Below, in pieces: positions 12,000 to 25,463 of a DNA stretch of 64,000 nucleotides. Under the pieces are notes generated by a model that saw only the letters and a program-made list of their open reading frames with translations, made no database searches and was not told the origin of the DNA. The translations under genes and the position numbers were made by a program. Every line of letters begins with the position of its first letter. The first letter of the stretch is position 1. This stretch comes from Epiperipatus broadwayi (taxonomy: Eukaryota > Onychophora > Udeonychophora > Euonychophora > Peripatidae). The stretch spans positions 9,520,499 to 9,584,498 of the forward strand of contig JAQFVV010000012.1 of NCBI GenBank assembly GCA_028023455.1, given 5' to 3'.

Positions 12000-12360
12000 T
12001 TAATGCTTTTTTTCACAAAGTTCATTTAATGTAAATCTAATAAAATCAATTGAGAATAGTGAACTTGTCTCTGACAGTTATACATTGGAAAGACTCTATG
12101 AATGAATAAATAGCAATCATCTAGAATTTTTTAACATATGATTATAGCAGTCTTCAAAACTGATATACCTAACAATAATTTACAAAAATTATTGCCCAAG
12201 CTTATTATTATAAATTCTTACAAGAATCTTTGTAAGAATAAGCTTAATAAGAATTATTCCCATAGATGAAAACCATATATCTTTAAAATAGACTGGATTT
12301 AGGCCAGAACAAACTTGGAAAGTACAAGTTCTATCTTTAACTAGTAAAGCAAAGTAAATT
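12000..12360 (+). pseudogene. Decayed LINE reverse-transcriptase fragment (jockey/CR1-like)
   Basis: Forward-strand translation near 12241-12354 gives IPIDENHISLK, a stop, then TGFRPEQTWKVQVLSLT. This resembles the non-LTR reverse-transcriptase block that usually reads as a Gln-x-Gly-Phe-Arg-Pro-Gly motif followed by a Leu-Thr-rich helix. Upstream, in a shifted frame, residues resemble the block that usually precedes it (a run ending ISLIRIIP). Stops and frameshifts show that the copy is dead. The clade label is a guess. It could belong to the same group as the LINE at 32794. Confidence 0.5.
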
Positions 12361-14003
12361 TACCACTATTATTGATAAGATAGCAAATAATATAATTAAA
12401 ATGAAAGTCAAAAGTTTTTCATATTACTATCTAAAAGAACAAATAATTTTAGAAAATAAAGATGTCTTCTGAACAGATTTTGTTAATCAATGCAGAGAAT
12501 ACATGCATTTGTATTGTTATTATTTATTTATATTTCAAAAGCACCGTTAATTTTTTTTATGCACAAATAAAAACAATTGTAGAAAAATATACAGAATAGG
12601 ATACAATAAATCAAACATAACAAAACAGAATATTTCAAAACAGTTCTACAAAAACTATGTTACAATAATCACAAATGTTATTACATCTATCTAGAACAGT
12701 ACAGCAAACAGTCAATTCAATATATATGCATGTACACATAAAAATTATATGCATTCAAAACAGCCATTTTAAAATTTATAGAAGTAAAACTAGTAAATTA
12801 AATTATTTTGATTGATGTAAAAGTTATTTTAAATTAATTTAATAAAAATAAATATCTGAGAACATTAAAAAGTTGTGAAAATAAATGATTGTAAAATCAA
12901 GGTAAAGTGATTAAAAATTTTTTTTTTTCTTTTATCTAATGTTTGAAAAATTTTAATGCTTAAAATAAAATCAGACAATTTAAATTTTGCTCATCGGCTT
13001 ACTCCATATCACTATGACAATGAACAATTTTTTCCTGGAAAAACCTAAATCAGAAAAGCATTGTGGGAAATAGTGAGTAATTAAGATACTAGTTGATCAG
13101 AGAGTATAAATATGAGTTCTTGGAAAAATCCAATTAGTTTTGTAAAATTACAGTGCATCCAAGATCCAGTCAAATTACATTTCAAAAATATCCATTTTGA
13201 CTGTCTTCTTCATAATGTCAGAGTAGAAAATCTATCTTAAGGCATTTTGTCTAGCTGCTAACATGCCATCTTCGTTTTGAACTAAAACGGATAAACAACA
13301 ACAGGGATTATCAGTAAATACTACTTTAAAGAAAATCTAATTTACAACTTTCAACTATTAATAATTTTTTGGAAGAATTGCTTATTGGATGCTTATGATA
13401 ACTTCAATCAAATCACTTGTCATTTCTTTCAAAATAATTGTGAAATAACTTGTTTGAAAACTATGGATTATCTCATTATGGAATAAATCCATGTATAAAG
13501 TCATATAAAATTTGCAGCTTTGGAAAAAATGCTTAATTATTCATAAGAATCAATGAATAATTCGTCTATGGATTCTTATTTATTTGTTTATTTACTAGGT
13601 TTTATTAAGTATTAAAATAACTTGAATTATAATAACAAAACAAATTATGTTAAAACCAAAAGATTAATAATGTAATGCTTTTAAAATATAAGACTTACAC
13701 CAACTATAAGAATAAATCTGCAAATGTTCTCGAAATGATTAAATCACTCTCTCTTTGCATAAAAAAACTACAATTCCATATCAGTCCTTTATTAAGAATA
13801 AATTTAAGATTATAAATGCTACAAGATAAAAATATATCATAAATCGGTAGGCAGCCGTTCTAAAATGAACTAAATATGCTAATTATACAAATCAGAATAG
13901 GATTATTAAATGTGCCCATTAAATAAAATGTCACTAAGGATTTTAAAACCTATGAAAGAAATTACCTTCTGCTTTATTTCAATATCTAATGCATATATTA
14001 AAG
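12361..14003. other. AT-rich stretch, no further feature recognised
   Basis: Sequence just downstream of the LINE fragment may include more of its remains, but no motif could be read. No other gene or repeat was noticed. Confidence 0.45.
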
Positions 14004-14371
14004 CAGGGGTCCTCAACCTTTTTGCACTTAAGAGCACATTCTACAATATCGGCCAGATGGCGGGCACCATTTATTTTTTCAATGTAAATTTATAGTTGGA
14101 TATTGTTAATAATACACATAATGTACAAAAAAATATTTATTTCAAAAATAAAATTTTAACATATAATTAACGTTTATATTTTTACGCTGTAAAAGTATAG
14201 TATGCCCTACAATTTGATTACAATATAATACAATAATTTATAAGAAATTTTAAAAATTAAATTTATTTGCATCAGATAAATAATTTTTTATCATGTTCGG
14301 ATAGCGGCGGGCACACATAAAATGGTCTGCGGGCGCCATGGTGCCCATGGTCATAGGGTTGGGGACCCCTG
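14004..14371. mobile_element. hAT-like MITE family H1, copy 1 (368 bp)
   Basis: Starts CAGGGGTCCTCAACC and ends GGTTGGGGACCCCTG, near-perfect terminal inverted repeats. It is flanked by a perfect 8-bp duplication, TATTAAAG (13996-14003 and 14372-14379), with TA in the middle. Subterminal GC-rich motifs (GCGGGCACCAT near the left end, GCGCCATGGTGCCC near the right) are shared with the copy at 33528-33928. No transposase is encoded. Confidence 0.9.
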
Positions 14372-14379
14372 TATTAAAG

Positions 14380-17300
14380 TATTGTTAGTAAATTATAAAT
14401 GTTGGAATACTACGCAAAGTGTAAATATTTCTACAGGATAATTCTCAACTTGGAATTACTTAAACTTTGTTAAAATCATTGAATTATTTAGATTTTAGTT
14501 ATCATTAGTGTAATAATAAATAAATAAAGTTCTTAAGTAATGCTGAGATATTAAGTTGCAGGTAACAATTTTATATATTTTGTAAATAATAGTGGGTATG
14601 GATATAATATATGCAATTTACATTTTATATTGAAGTCAGGTTGCATTTAATTACACTAACTTTTAAACTTATGTAAATTTATTTATATTTAACTTACTTT
14701 ATGTTTTAGTATTCCTTAAACTCTGCCTCAGATTTATTGGAAGTCAATTTTCCTTGAATAGATGATTAATCACTAAGAAATATTTATTTGTATAAAGCCT
14801 ACAATATTTTGTATTAGTTTTGAAATGCTATATTGTGCAATAAGGCATTCTGATTGTATATAAAAAAAATTGTACTTGTTAGTAGAGATATACTCCTAAC
14901 TAAATATTTAAACTTTGAATAATATAAGAAGCACAGCAAATCATTCTAGTAAAGAGTATGAATGTATAATAAATAAAGATGTGTATTTTGTATATCATTT
15001 GGGAATGCTAAGTAAATAATTTCACTTATTCCAAAAGAATGAAAGAACTAGACAGATTGATAGTATGATGTTGATAATCTGTTATCATTACAAAGTAATT
15101 AAGAATATTATAAAACATTATTATCCTCCTGTATGTAGAGTTAGGTTTTGACTTAATATTAGTCAATCCTCTCCAATAGAATGCTACATTTTTGCAACAT
15201 TGTAAAATTACACAAGTAGTCATAAAGCAAGCTTAGCTCATTCATGGAGAACAATCAATAATATTTATTAATATAGTATAGGATTTTGTTATTAAATTAC
15301 ATTTATTATTCTTTGCTTATAATTTTTGTTTATATATCTTGTTAATTACATTAAAGCATTCGTTGTATTTAAATACATCTATGTGTCATTATTGAAATCA
15401 TTATCTTTACATATTTATGAAATAAAAGGTCATTCTTTAAAGCTATTAGATAAATTACTTAAATTTATTAAATTTTTATACACCATTTATTACTTACTAT
15501 TTAGTGGGATAAGATGATGTAAAATAAAATTTCCATTTCATCACATCCATACATTTTTTTAAAAGATTAAGATTGATCTATTATTAATAATCTTGAGATA
15601 AACAATTAAATGAACATTACATTTAAGTTAGGAATTTTCTAGCTTTATTTAAAAACCATACTGATTTGTGTTAAAATAGTTCTTTACATCAGAGTTATCT
15701 TAACAGAATATGTGTGTTTAAGAATACAGGAAGAATATTATCATACATTGAGAGAAGTTTATTTGTCTTGAATTTTATGTATTATTGAATTCTGGAATTG
15801 TTATTATTATTTATTTTATGTGGAAAATAAATATGTAGTCATTTTAATTTACTTTTGTAAGTGTGCAACCAATCATAATTACACGTCTACATAAAACACA
15901 TTTGTCTCAACGGATCATTTCTTGCTCTTACATGATTGCACCTTGAACTTTGGATTACAATACATATATATGAATAATATTTTAACAATGATCAAGGCTG
16001 CTTTGAAATTTTATATTGTTCTAAATCAAGTATTAATAATTTTTGAAAAAATAAAGAATGAACTTATTCTGTATAGATTAGTGAAGTTGATAGAAAACAT
16101 GATTCAAAACCTAAAAGATCTAGCATCATTTCTTACTTGAGTAAACAAAAACAAAAAAAGTCAAATTGAAACTATAATTCTAAACACCATGATTAGATGC
16201 TTGAAATCACTCAATTACTAAACAAGAATTCAGCATCCACAATACAAATACATTTTTCTTACATTATTAATGCATTGATATTCATCTCATCAACCCAGAT
16301 TATTTTTTAACCACCAGTTCTAAAAAATACACAAATGGGTAAATATATAAATATCCATTTACTGATCAATAATGGATTCTAGCTAAGCTAGTTAAGGGCT
16401 GGTTTCAGAACTTGGAGAAAGTCCTAAATTTGCTTGAGAAATTCACAGCTGTATGAGAAATTTCTAAGTTCTAGCTTCTTTGATGCTTCAAACAAACTTT
16501 GTCAAACTCTGAATACCTTACATATTAATGAATTTAATACAAACTTAGATTTAAGTCTTTCAATAAATACATAAATAATGATCAATTATTATTTATTAAG
16601 AAATTATTTTATTTCTTTTTATTTAAAGTAATTATAGACTTTAGATTTTATTAAAAGATGAAATATATCAACTTTTAGAAAGTAAGATGAAAATATGCTT
16701 CTATTTAACCATTTACCTCTATAATCACGTGGGCAATTTTTTAAGAATCAATACTGCTACTGCAGTTTAATACGTGGAATAATGGATTCAAGAGCTAAAA
16801 ATTTCAGAATTGAAGCTTAATCTGCCACTTTGGCACTAGAATATCATATAATGTCCACGAAATAAATCATTCGATTTTTAATATTATTACTGCTATCGTA
16901 TTTCGAACATACAGTCATTGATATTTGGGAGCAAAAAAAAAAAATATCTAAATATTGGGGGAACAACTAGCTTGGCCTAAGTGAAAATGCCTAATTAGGA
17001 TGAAATATATATTACAAGCCATTACATTTTCCCGTTATCATTCATCAGATTCTTCAGTATTAATGATTTAAAAAGACATTAGAATTTCTTATGTAAAGGG
17101 AAATATTATATAATTTCATTTGTTGGGAATGGGGTTTTCTTTTCAATTAAATATGTTATATTTTTAACCATTACTTTCTATTTCTTTTATAATTAGCGTC
17201 TTTTCACTACAAATATTTTTTCACTTCAATTTTTTATTATTATCAATTGATATGGCTATTTTTTTTTTTTTTACCATTGACAACCATGAAAGAATTAGAG

Positions 17301-20300
17301 TAAGGACTACAACTTGTTACATTTTACAAGTTCTTTTAAATAACTCTTAACTCTAATGATTGAAACCACTTAAAACAAGTGTTAATTAAAATATTCGTTA
17401 CAAAAACGATTTTGTTTTTTCTCCCACTTTACATTAAAGTGTTAAAAACGCTCGGTTTTAAAAGATATTGAATTTTATCACTCTTATGCAAGTGGAGATT
17501 TTATATTAATTCTGAATCTATTAAGTGAGAATGGAGAACATATTTTCTCAATTACAAACTCTGCACTACACATGGCATTGGCACAAATTATTGTTATTAA
17601 ATACATTTCTTCTATTGTAATCAATTTTGAAAAAAACATTTTTTTTTATTTTAATAAATAGCTGGATTCAAAAATAACTATGTTTAACAATGTATATAAT
17701 ATTATCTTTTTTTTCTTTTTCAACTAACCACTTTCGTAAAAACAATTATTCCAATTATTTTTCAAATATAAAACAATAATCATGCAATGAAGTATTCCTG
17801 TATATGCACATACATAAAATCAAATTTTTGTAATAGAATATTTTTGTTTAAAAAAAAGGAACGATCTTTTCTGAAAACGACAAGGTAGAAAACAATGGAA
17901 ATAGACACTTGGCTTTTAATATCCTTAATTAAATTTTAAATTATGATTTAACATTATGATTAATATTTTAAAAAATTCTGACAATGACTGCAAAACACTA
18001 TTAAGTTTAAAATTATATTAGTTAGTCAATTATAATTATATGATTAACTGCTTGAAAGATTAGTGTCTTTCAAGCACCAAAACTGGTAGTTTGAACTTCA
18101 CTATAAGAATCTTTAGCTACAAAGTACAACACTATCATTGTACTAAATTGCACAGTGCTATTGCTTGCCCACACACAAATCTGAAAACATTTCTTAGTCA
18201 CAAATAAAATACTGAAATGTTAACTGACTGATAAGACAAGACATTTGTTGATTCCATAGAGGTTCTTGATGATGATCATTTTGTTTAAACAATGGAAAAA
18301 AGTTGTTACTAATCATAATCATATTGTAACAAGAACTGCCAATAAGATAAAATTAATAACAAAAAATATGGTAAAATGTGTGCCTAAGAAATATGATTAC
18401 TATACAGGTGACCACATATATAGTGGAGTGACTAAATAATTTTTCTTTTTATTAAGCTAATTAAATATTACTCGTGGATAATGATCAGACTGGGCTTATA
18501 TTAAGTACAATCCTTTATGCAGACCCAATTATAATTTCCTAATCATTATCCTCTTCACATTTATAAATTATTCTAAGGCAATATAAAATAGCCTACTTGT
18601 AATACGGATGAGAAAATTTATGAACAAGATTATTAACTATAACAATAACTTTATTTAATACAATAGAATAATGCAATATAACCATTTATATTTACATATT
18701 TTCATTGATGTAATAAAATACATTACAGAAAACTTTTCTGATTATTATTATTCAAAAAAGTTATTGTAAGAGTCATACCTAGTTACCTTTTTTAAAAATG
18801 TTCTGTTGAGCTCAACTTTTATTAAACTGTAAAACTAATTACAATTTGAAAACTGGCGCCATAATGATATAGTTTAATTTTGTAATTTATAAATTGACTA
18901 TTTTTCATAAATCCCTTTTATTTTGTTCCTTATAATTAAGGTAATCAGATATACTGAATGTATTAATTATTCTCTTCTTGGGTAATTTCTTCTTAAACAA
19001 TTAGTTAACTGGTAAATTTTCTTGTGATATTAGTGTGTTGAGTTATATTATAGGACCCACAATAAATCCCAGGGTTGAGAGAGAGGTGTTATTCATGTTA
19101 AGACATTTTCTTTACAATTCAATGAGTGAGAAAACTATACTTATGGAAAGGTGAGTGTGAATATTCTAATTAATGTTTTACCCCATTATTGGCATTATAT
19201 ACCTATATACAATAATCAAAATAATTTTCATGGCTTGAATTTTTTTATAAGCAGTATACAGAAGAAATTTAACTGAAAAACCTCAATCTCTGGTATTTTT
19301 TTCCTTCATTATCTGGCAATTGTGCAAGTTTCTATGGCAACTTATTATTTTAAAATAATCAATTTATTTTTAATTATTATTTCAATAAACAAAGCAATAA
19401 ACTTTTTATTTCTTACAATTACTTTTTTTTCAACCTGTTATTGATTTGTTTAACTAAATAAATAACTTTTACAAAGTTACAGAATGCATAATAAAACTTT
19501 TTTTTTTATTATTTTTTTTTAAAGCTATATATGTAAACTATGCCAGAGCGGTTACAATAATTAGTCGCTCATGATGTTTGAGCATTAAAATGACAAGACT
19601 GATATTCTACCACTTCTCTAAACTATACAGGTAATGATCAGTGCTATAACATTGAATATATTAAAAAAATTGCTATGTAATTTTCTTTCTAAAATAATAT
19701 ATTTGTCATCACTGAAATCGCTATACCCCCCCCCCCCAATATAATTAGAAATTTCATTCTTTGTATTGCAAGTCAAAAATAGCTTTGCCTATAAATGTAG
19801 AAATTCAATGAAGATTAGAAATAATAATAGGCTATGAAAATAAAAATAAAAACAAAACAATGATAATAAAAACTCATTAATATTTAGAACTAATAATAAA
19901 TCATATACATACATTTTAACTCCAAATGAAAAGAACACAATCAGAATTTAAAATTTCCAATATATTAAAATTAATTCCAAATAATAAAAAGATATTGACT
20001 TCATGTTATAAAGTATTACAAACTATAGTAGTAAAGAGTACTGTAGCTAAAGCTAATGAATTACAAATATATATAAATAACCACATAATAGTTGCTTGAA
20101 AAGTGTTGTCTGGACACCAAAATGATTAATAGAGTTATGAATCAATTGAGGAATCTTTAGATTTGGTATTTGACACTCTATTGCTATGCTAAACCATGTG
20201 GAATATTTCAGATTATTATGTTTACTGATAAACTTCACTAAGCATCTTAAAATATGGCCAACTAAACCATGACAATTTAGTAAATAAGTGTAATAATAGG

Positions 20301-22429
20301 TTGATGAAAAAAAAGGTAATTGGTATTAAATCAGCTATGGTAAGGAATATTATGTCCTACAGGTTTATGTAAAGTATGTGTTTATAAATAAAGCAATCAA
20401 GTTATCACTGATAAGATGGAATATAGGGATGCTAACAATTCAAATTTAGTGTTTAGTTTATTTTGATTATTCTTTCTTGTATATGAAGCTATATCCATAG
20501 CAGACAAGAACATACTTCAAAAATAAGTAATCAAACAAACCAGATTCGAATCCTAAATTGTGGCCATGGAAAGTGGATGAGTTGCCATTAAACGATGAAT
20601 TTGAATAATATTTACATATACTCAATCTTATTTTACCTACTTCAAAATTGTTTTTAAAGTTTAAAAACTTCAGACTGTGGTAACTCCCAAGTATTATCAA
20701 CTTCAGGTTATATATATATATGTCTGTAAAACAAAGTTTTCTACTTCATTTAACAATATCTGCATTCCTTATTATTAATTTTATGAGCACTAAAAATCCA
20801 TTTACAAACTGGTCTAATTTAGTGATTTGAAAAATAATGCATTAAAGCTGTCAAATACCCTTAAAATATATGCCATTAAAAATTGTACGTACATACAATT
20901 ATATAAATAAAATTACATTAATTTTATATACCAGCTCATGTATCAAACAATCAACTGTAATTCAGTAGAATCATTACATTAATAATGAACACGAAATAAT
21001 AATAATAATTTTTAAATACTATGATTATATTTTTAAAAAAATTCATTAATTTCAGTTATTTATTTAAAATTAAAAATAGCATCAATTAAAGTAAAATTAG
21101 TGAGGTGTCGCTATTGCCTATAAGTCCTACTTCGGATAAGTTGACAGCAAAGAAATAAAGAAAAACAAATTGTCTAACAAATTAAAACCACAATAAATTA
21201 CGCATTAATGAAAAATATGGACACTTATTTGAATAAATAATTATAAAAATTTAAGTAAGTTCAATTTTTTTAATAAAAGAGCAATATAAACAATAGTTTT
21301 TAAGGCCAAATATATAACTAAGTTCATTGTTAACATATAAATGTTAAAAGCATTGATTTATAACATTTTAAAATGACAATTATTTTAAATGGTCATAAAT
21401 TAATAGTAAAAGGGAGGGAATAATACCCTGTCAGTCAAAATTTTAATATACTCATTATTTATAAAAACTTAGGAACACAATATTAAAAACAAAGAATATA
21501 TTTATTTATTCAATAAATAATTTTATTGTACAATAATTAAAAATAAAATGAGATATTTAAATAATAGCGTTAATAATATACACATACACGTGGACGTATG
21601 AGAGAGCGAATGCGTACCATTCAAAAAATCTGTCAAATCTATTCTTTAAAGAGGGAAATGAGCATAAAAGCCAGACAAAGAGGATAAATTTCATATAATC
21701 AAAGTATCTTCGTTATTTGTTAAGCCAATGAAAATCATTTATTATTCGTTTACAAAATTACATTGTTAAATCAAAACAGCATAAAAATTTGACATCTTTA
21801 AAAATATATATATATAGCTGGAAAAGAAAAAAAATGTATTTGACAACTTGAATTTCGATGACAATTTTAATAACGGCCCTCTATGAGTAAAAATAGGAAA
21901 CTCTTCTCTTAAAAGCAGTAGATTTTTTCCCTCATCTTCTAACCACTTTCGAGAAACATTTTAAGTTTGGAAATTAGTAAATACTGTAGTACAAATATTT
22001 AGCACAATATTCACAATTTATTAAAATTCACTAAACTAAAAAATAATCATTTTAATTGAAATATGTAAAATTTTAAAATTGTCCGGTAAATACAGCTTGG
22101 AAAAAAAGAATTCTAATTTAAAACACCCAACTTTTATAGTGGGTGGTCCCGCATAATACAAACAAACTAGCTTCAGGTTACTCTAAACAATGAAAATTCA
22201 ATATAACGTATTCGTCTTTAAATACAAAAAATCAAATTAGTTAAAGCTACTTAAATTAAAAATTCACGTTTACCCTAAACACTAGGAGAATAATAACCCG
22301 GCGTATTCATTATAACTTAGCTTACCTTCAGTATAATGAAATCCATGCTTCAATTGTCAATTTACATTCTGCATAAGCATTCATGATCAAAAATTTCCTT
22401 TTTTTAAAAAAAAAAAAAGTCTGTAGATC
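14380..22429. other. Long AT-rich stretch, no gene seen
   Basis: About 8 kb with no recognisable coding domain, full transposon or RNA gene. Short structures only: a hairpin at 18049-18076, a 12-base C run at 19726-19737, and a weak inverted pair near 18476-18551. Frames of 60-77 codons at 15026-15517, 15922-16140 and 20053-20700 have no motif. Confidence 0.5.
18049..18076. other. Perfect 11-bp hairpin
   Basis: TGCTTGAAAGA and its exact reverse complement TCTTTCAAGCA are separated by six bases. It is too short for a microRNA precursor. It may be a remnant of an inverted-repeat element or chance. Confidence 0.4.
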
Positions 22430-23010
22430 ATGAGGACACTGTACCCGGGGGATAAAATTGGTAATGCTGCCTGTCCCCTCTCATATCAAACCACCTTGAT
22501 TCCTACTGACTGAGTGTCCCCCTGTACCGTACACAAAAACAAGCTGCACAATGGCTGCTTCTAAGTAAAATCTCCGTCACTCCATAAGTGAAAACAAATT
22601 CCAATTAAAAAAAACAAGTACAAAATTATCAACAAATCATGTCCCTTTAATTTACACAAAGTCCTGGACTCAGAAACCGGCACCACCTAAAGAACACATT
22701 TCTCTGAGTCCACTTTCACGACAAGCTCTCCAACACTAAAACACTGATCAAAGCATCATGGGAAGTATGCTAATGAACCACTCAATACTAGTTGATAGTC
22801 CGGTAGTCCGCGCTGCTGTGTGGAATGCGCGCGCTTTGTGTTTACAATCAAAGGAAACCTCCTCATCAAACTAACCAGGCAGGGGGTACGGCGCATACTC
22901 TAGTCTTTTAGCTAAGCGTCGGAAAAAGTGGACTAAAGGCTACTCACACAAACGATCTGCTCCACCCCTATACTTAATGGACAAGATCAAGCTGTTGCAT
23001 TAGGAAAGTT
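22430..23010. promoter_or_regulatory. CpG-bearing island, possible host promoter and first exon
   Basis: Against AT-rich surroundings this patch is clearly richer in G, C and CpG. Examples are GTCCGGTAGTCCGCGCTG, ATGCGCGCGCTTTG, TACGGCGCATAC and AAGCGTCGG. It contains GCATCATGGGAAGTATGC (about 22753), whose reverse complement resembles a ZNF143/Staf-type site, directly joined to ATGCTAAT, an octamer-like site. On the plus strand CAATGGCTGCTTCTAAGTAA offers an ATG that could run into a GTAAAA donor, but the frame is five codons long. Orientation is undecided and no downstream exon was found. This is inference from composition and motif resemblance only. Confidence 0.35.
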
Positions 23011-25370
23011 GGTGGAAATTCCAACAATTTCAGTCAAAAGTTACAACCTAGAAGTATCTCACCTTAGCTGAGAAATGGATAGTGCCCCAAATGCTAATCT
23101 GATTACTAAAAAAACCTCTAGAAATATATTTTAAAAAAATCTTTTCATTTATAAAAAAAAAAAAAAAGTTCAATTTCCCATTCTAAGGCAAATAATAGGA
23201 CAATCCTTTACAATAACCGCGTTATAATAAACCAAATATACTGTACTTTAGAGCAGTTCTATCTCCATTGAAAATTGTGTTCGGTGTTATCATTACTCTT
23301 TGTGAAGGAGGGAGGGACAAGACTTTAAAAGTACATTATCGAGTTGGAGCAAGTTATCGCTTCTCTTCGAAATATAATCTTAATATTTCATAAAATAATA
23401 ATTTCAATTTTAATAATAATTGAGTTCCTTTAAATAATTATTTTATTTTCTTCGCTTCCTTTCATCCTGTGGAGAACAAAAATAATATAAGTAGAAATCA
23501 CTCGTATAAAATATATAGTACATAAAATGATAACTGCAGTAGAAGAAAAACCCAAATAATTACTATGGCCAAGGTTTCAGATCAGGGGTGGAGCTTGAAA
23601 ATTTTTTCAGATAGCCGGCTCATAGACCTTTAAATATTGGTTGCTAAATGGATTTGAAAGAAGTCCTGGGGAATCTGAGTCGACCAGTTGAATACAGATC
23701 TGAAGACATCAGAGCGGGGGGGGGGGGGTCACTGTAATATGACGTGAGCAGTAATCTTCGGTGAGTTCACGGTTTAATTTATCTTTTCAAATATACGGTA
23801 TATATATATACCAGTGATAAATCGTGGTGAAAAAATAACTACTCCCATCTTTTTATTTTGCTTTTATTCGCATATAAAATGCTAGCCCTTACAATATAGT
23901 ATTTATATTTTTTTAAATTATTGATAAACATTTTATTTTATATATACATACACACTTAAATATAGTTTTAAAAACATTCTTCAGAATGCTTTTTTTTTTA
24001 TTTTTATAATGAGCATATTTCCATATGCTTTAGATACTTTTTTTGTTCATAATTGCAAACACAGGCATACTTTTTATGGAAAAGTTTCATGATGTATTTA
24101 TTGGCTTGAATCAAGGTAAACCTTGGATAGCTGAGGATATCAAGGATGTTTCTTTTTTTTTCTTCCAGGTAATAAACTCATAACCAATCTATTTAATCAA
24201 CAAATATTAGCCAGTAAATTGCTATCAAAATATTCTTATTTGAAGATAAAAGGAAACACATCAAAATTATTAACAATTGTTATTTTCTTAAAGAAAGTTG
24301 TGAAAAAATAGTTATTTGCTGAATAAATGATGATCAGAAACTAAACACTATAATCCAAACAGTGTCTCAACACAAAATAAGACTGCAGATTGTGAACAAA
24401 TTGTTTAAAATTGGCATGGGAGTTAATATCATTTTCTAAGCGTTTTTGCAAATAATGAATAAAGACTAGAAAGAATTGATGAAGCAAACACCATATATTT
24501 ATGATTACTATGCACTGATTTTTTCTGATGATGATAAACTAACAGTTGACCGGTCTAGTAAACAATGATTCATTTTTCATCTGCAAATAATTACTTTTTT
24601 TTTTTTACATTTTAGCTTACAATATGCACTTTATAGAACATAACTTGGCTATAAACTGTTATATGAAGACAAACTTATATGTGTGCCAAATTTATATTTC
24701 CAAAGCATTATTATTATTATTTTCTAGTTTTCAATATCATGATCATCATTGCTAATAGATTTTTTTTTCTTTTGGAAAAGTTCGGTAAAAAAAACATGAC
24801 CCTTTTTTAAAAAAAATATTAAAATTACCACAAGAACTAGAATAAAATGTATTAATTCAAATGAGAATATTTAGTTTTTTATATTCTTGGATCATATATA
24901 ATTCCATCCCAGTATTTGCTAAGATGATTAGTAGAGTCTCAATTATCAGTCATTGTTAGATTTTACTTGATTTTATTCATGAAGAACTTGTTCAAATAAT
25001 AAATTATGATTTTCTTGTTGCCTGAATAGATTTTATCTTTATGAGTGCATTAAGTTAGAGAAATAGACTACAAAAATTAGAATACTATGTTATAATTTAT
25101 GAAAAATTTTGCTTGAAATTTTAGTTTCAAAAAAAAAAAAAAGGGGGGGGGGTAATAAGGATAAAGACTGTAAAATCTTCATTTCACTATTAAATAATGT
25201 ATTAAAATTATCATGCAAATAGCTTTAAATAACAAGCTGAATGATCGTTATTCTAGCGTAAAATCAAATCTTATCTGATATAATTTCCATAACAATGATA
25301 AAAAGTTATAGAATTTTCATTGAAAATATAATATCTAACAATGAAAATGGAATATCATGTCTTTTTTTTT
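23011..25370. other. AT-rich stretch with homopolymer runs
   Basis: No gene recognised. Contains a 13-base G run at 23716-23728 and an A run directly followed by a 10-base G run at 25143-25152. A GC-richer piece at about 23570-23730 (CAGGGGTGGAGC onwards) may be a transposon remnant, but no matching right end was found. Confidence 0.45.
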
Positions 25371-25463
25371 TCATGTGTCATAGCATTGGCCAGGAAGCGA
25401 ACCCACTAACCCGGGACAACTGCTTGTAAGGCAGCTGTGCTGACCTCTCGACCACCAACGCTT
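25371..25463 (-). mobile_element. tRNA-derived SINE, family S1
   Basis: Read on the minus strand: GCGTTGGTGGTCGAGAGG, then an anticodon-arm-like stem (CTGCCTTACAAGCAG), TTGTCCCGGGTTAGTGGG, the B-box region TTCGCTTCC, and GCTATGACACATG followed by an A-rich tail. The loop sequence would place TAC at the anticodon position, which may point to a valine tRNA ancestor (tentative). This is one of the best-preserved copies. A 7-base TGTCTTT is shared by both flanks, too short to be a sure target duplication. Confidence 0.85.

Noticed and set aside
15922-16140. 72-codon frame with helical composition
   Set aside because: No known motif, no relatives in the window, and Leu/Ile/Lys richness expected from base composition.
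20467-20700. 77-codon frame on the minus strand
   Set aside because: Considered as an exon, but no splice signals or domain could be found.
23570-23730. Possible transposon starting CAGGGGTGGAGC
   Set aside because: No matching inverted end or flanking duplication was found within several hundred bases.
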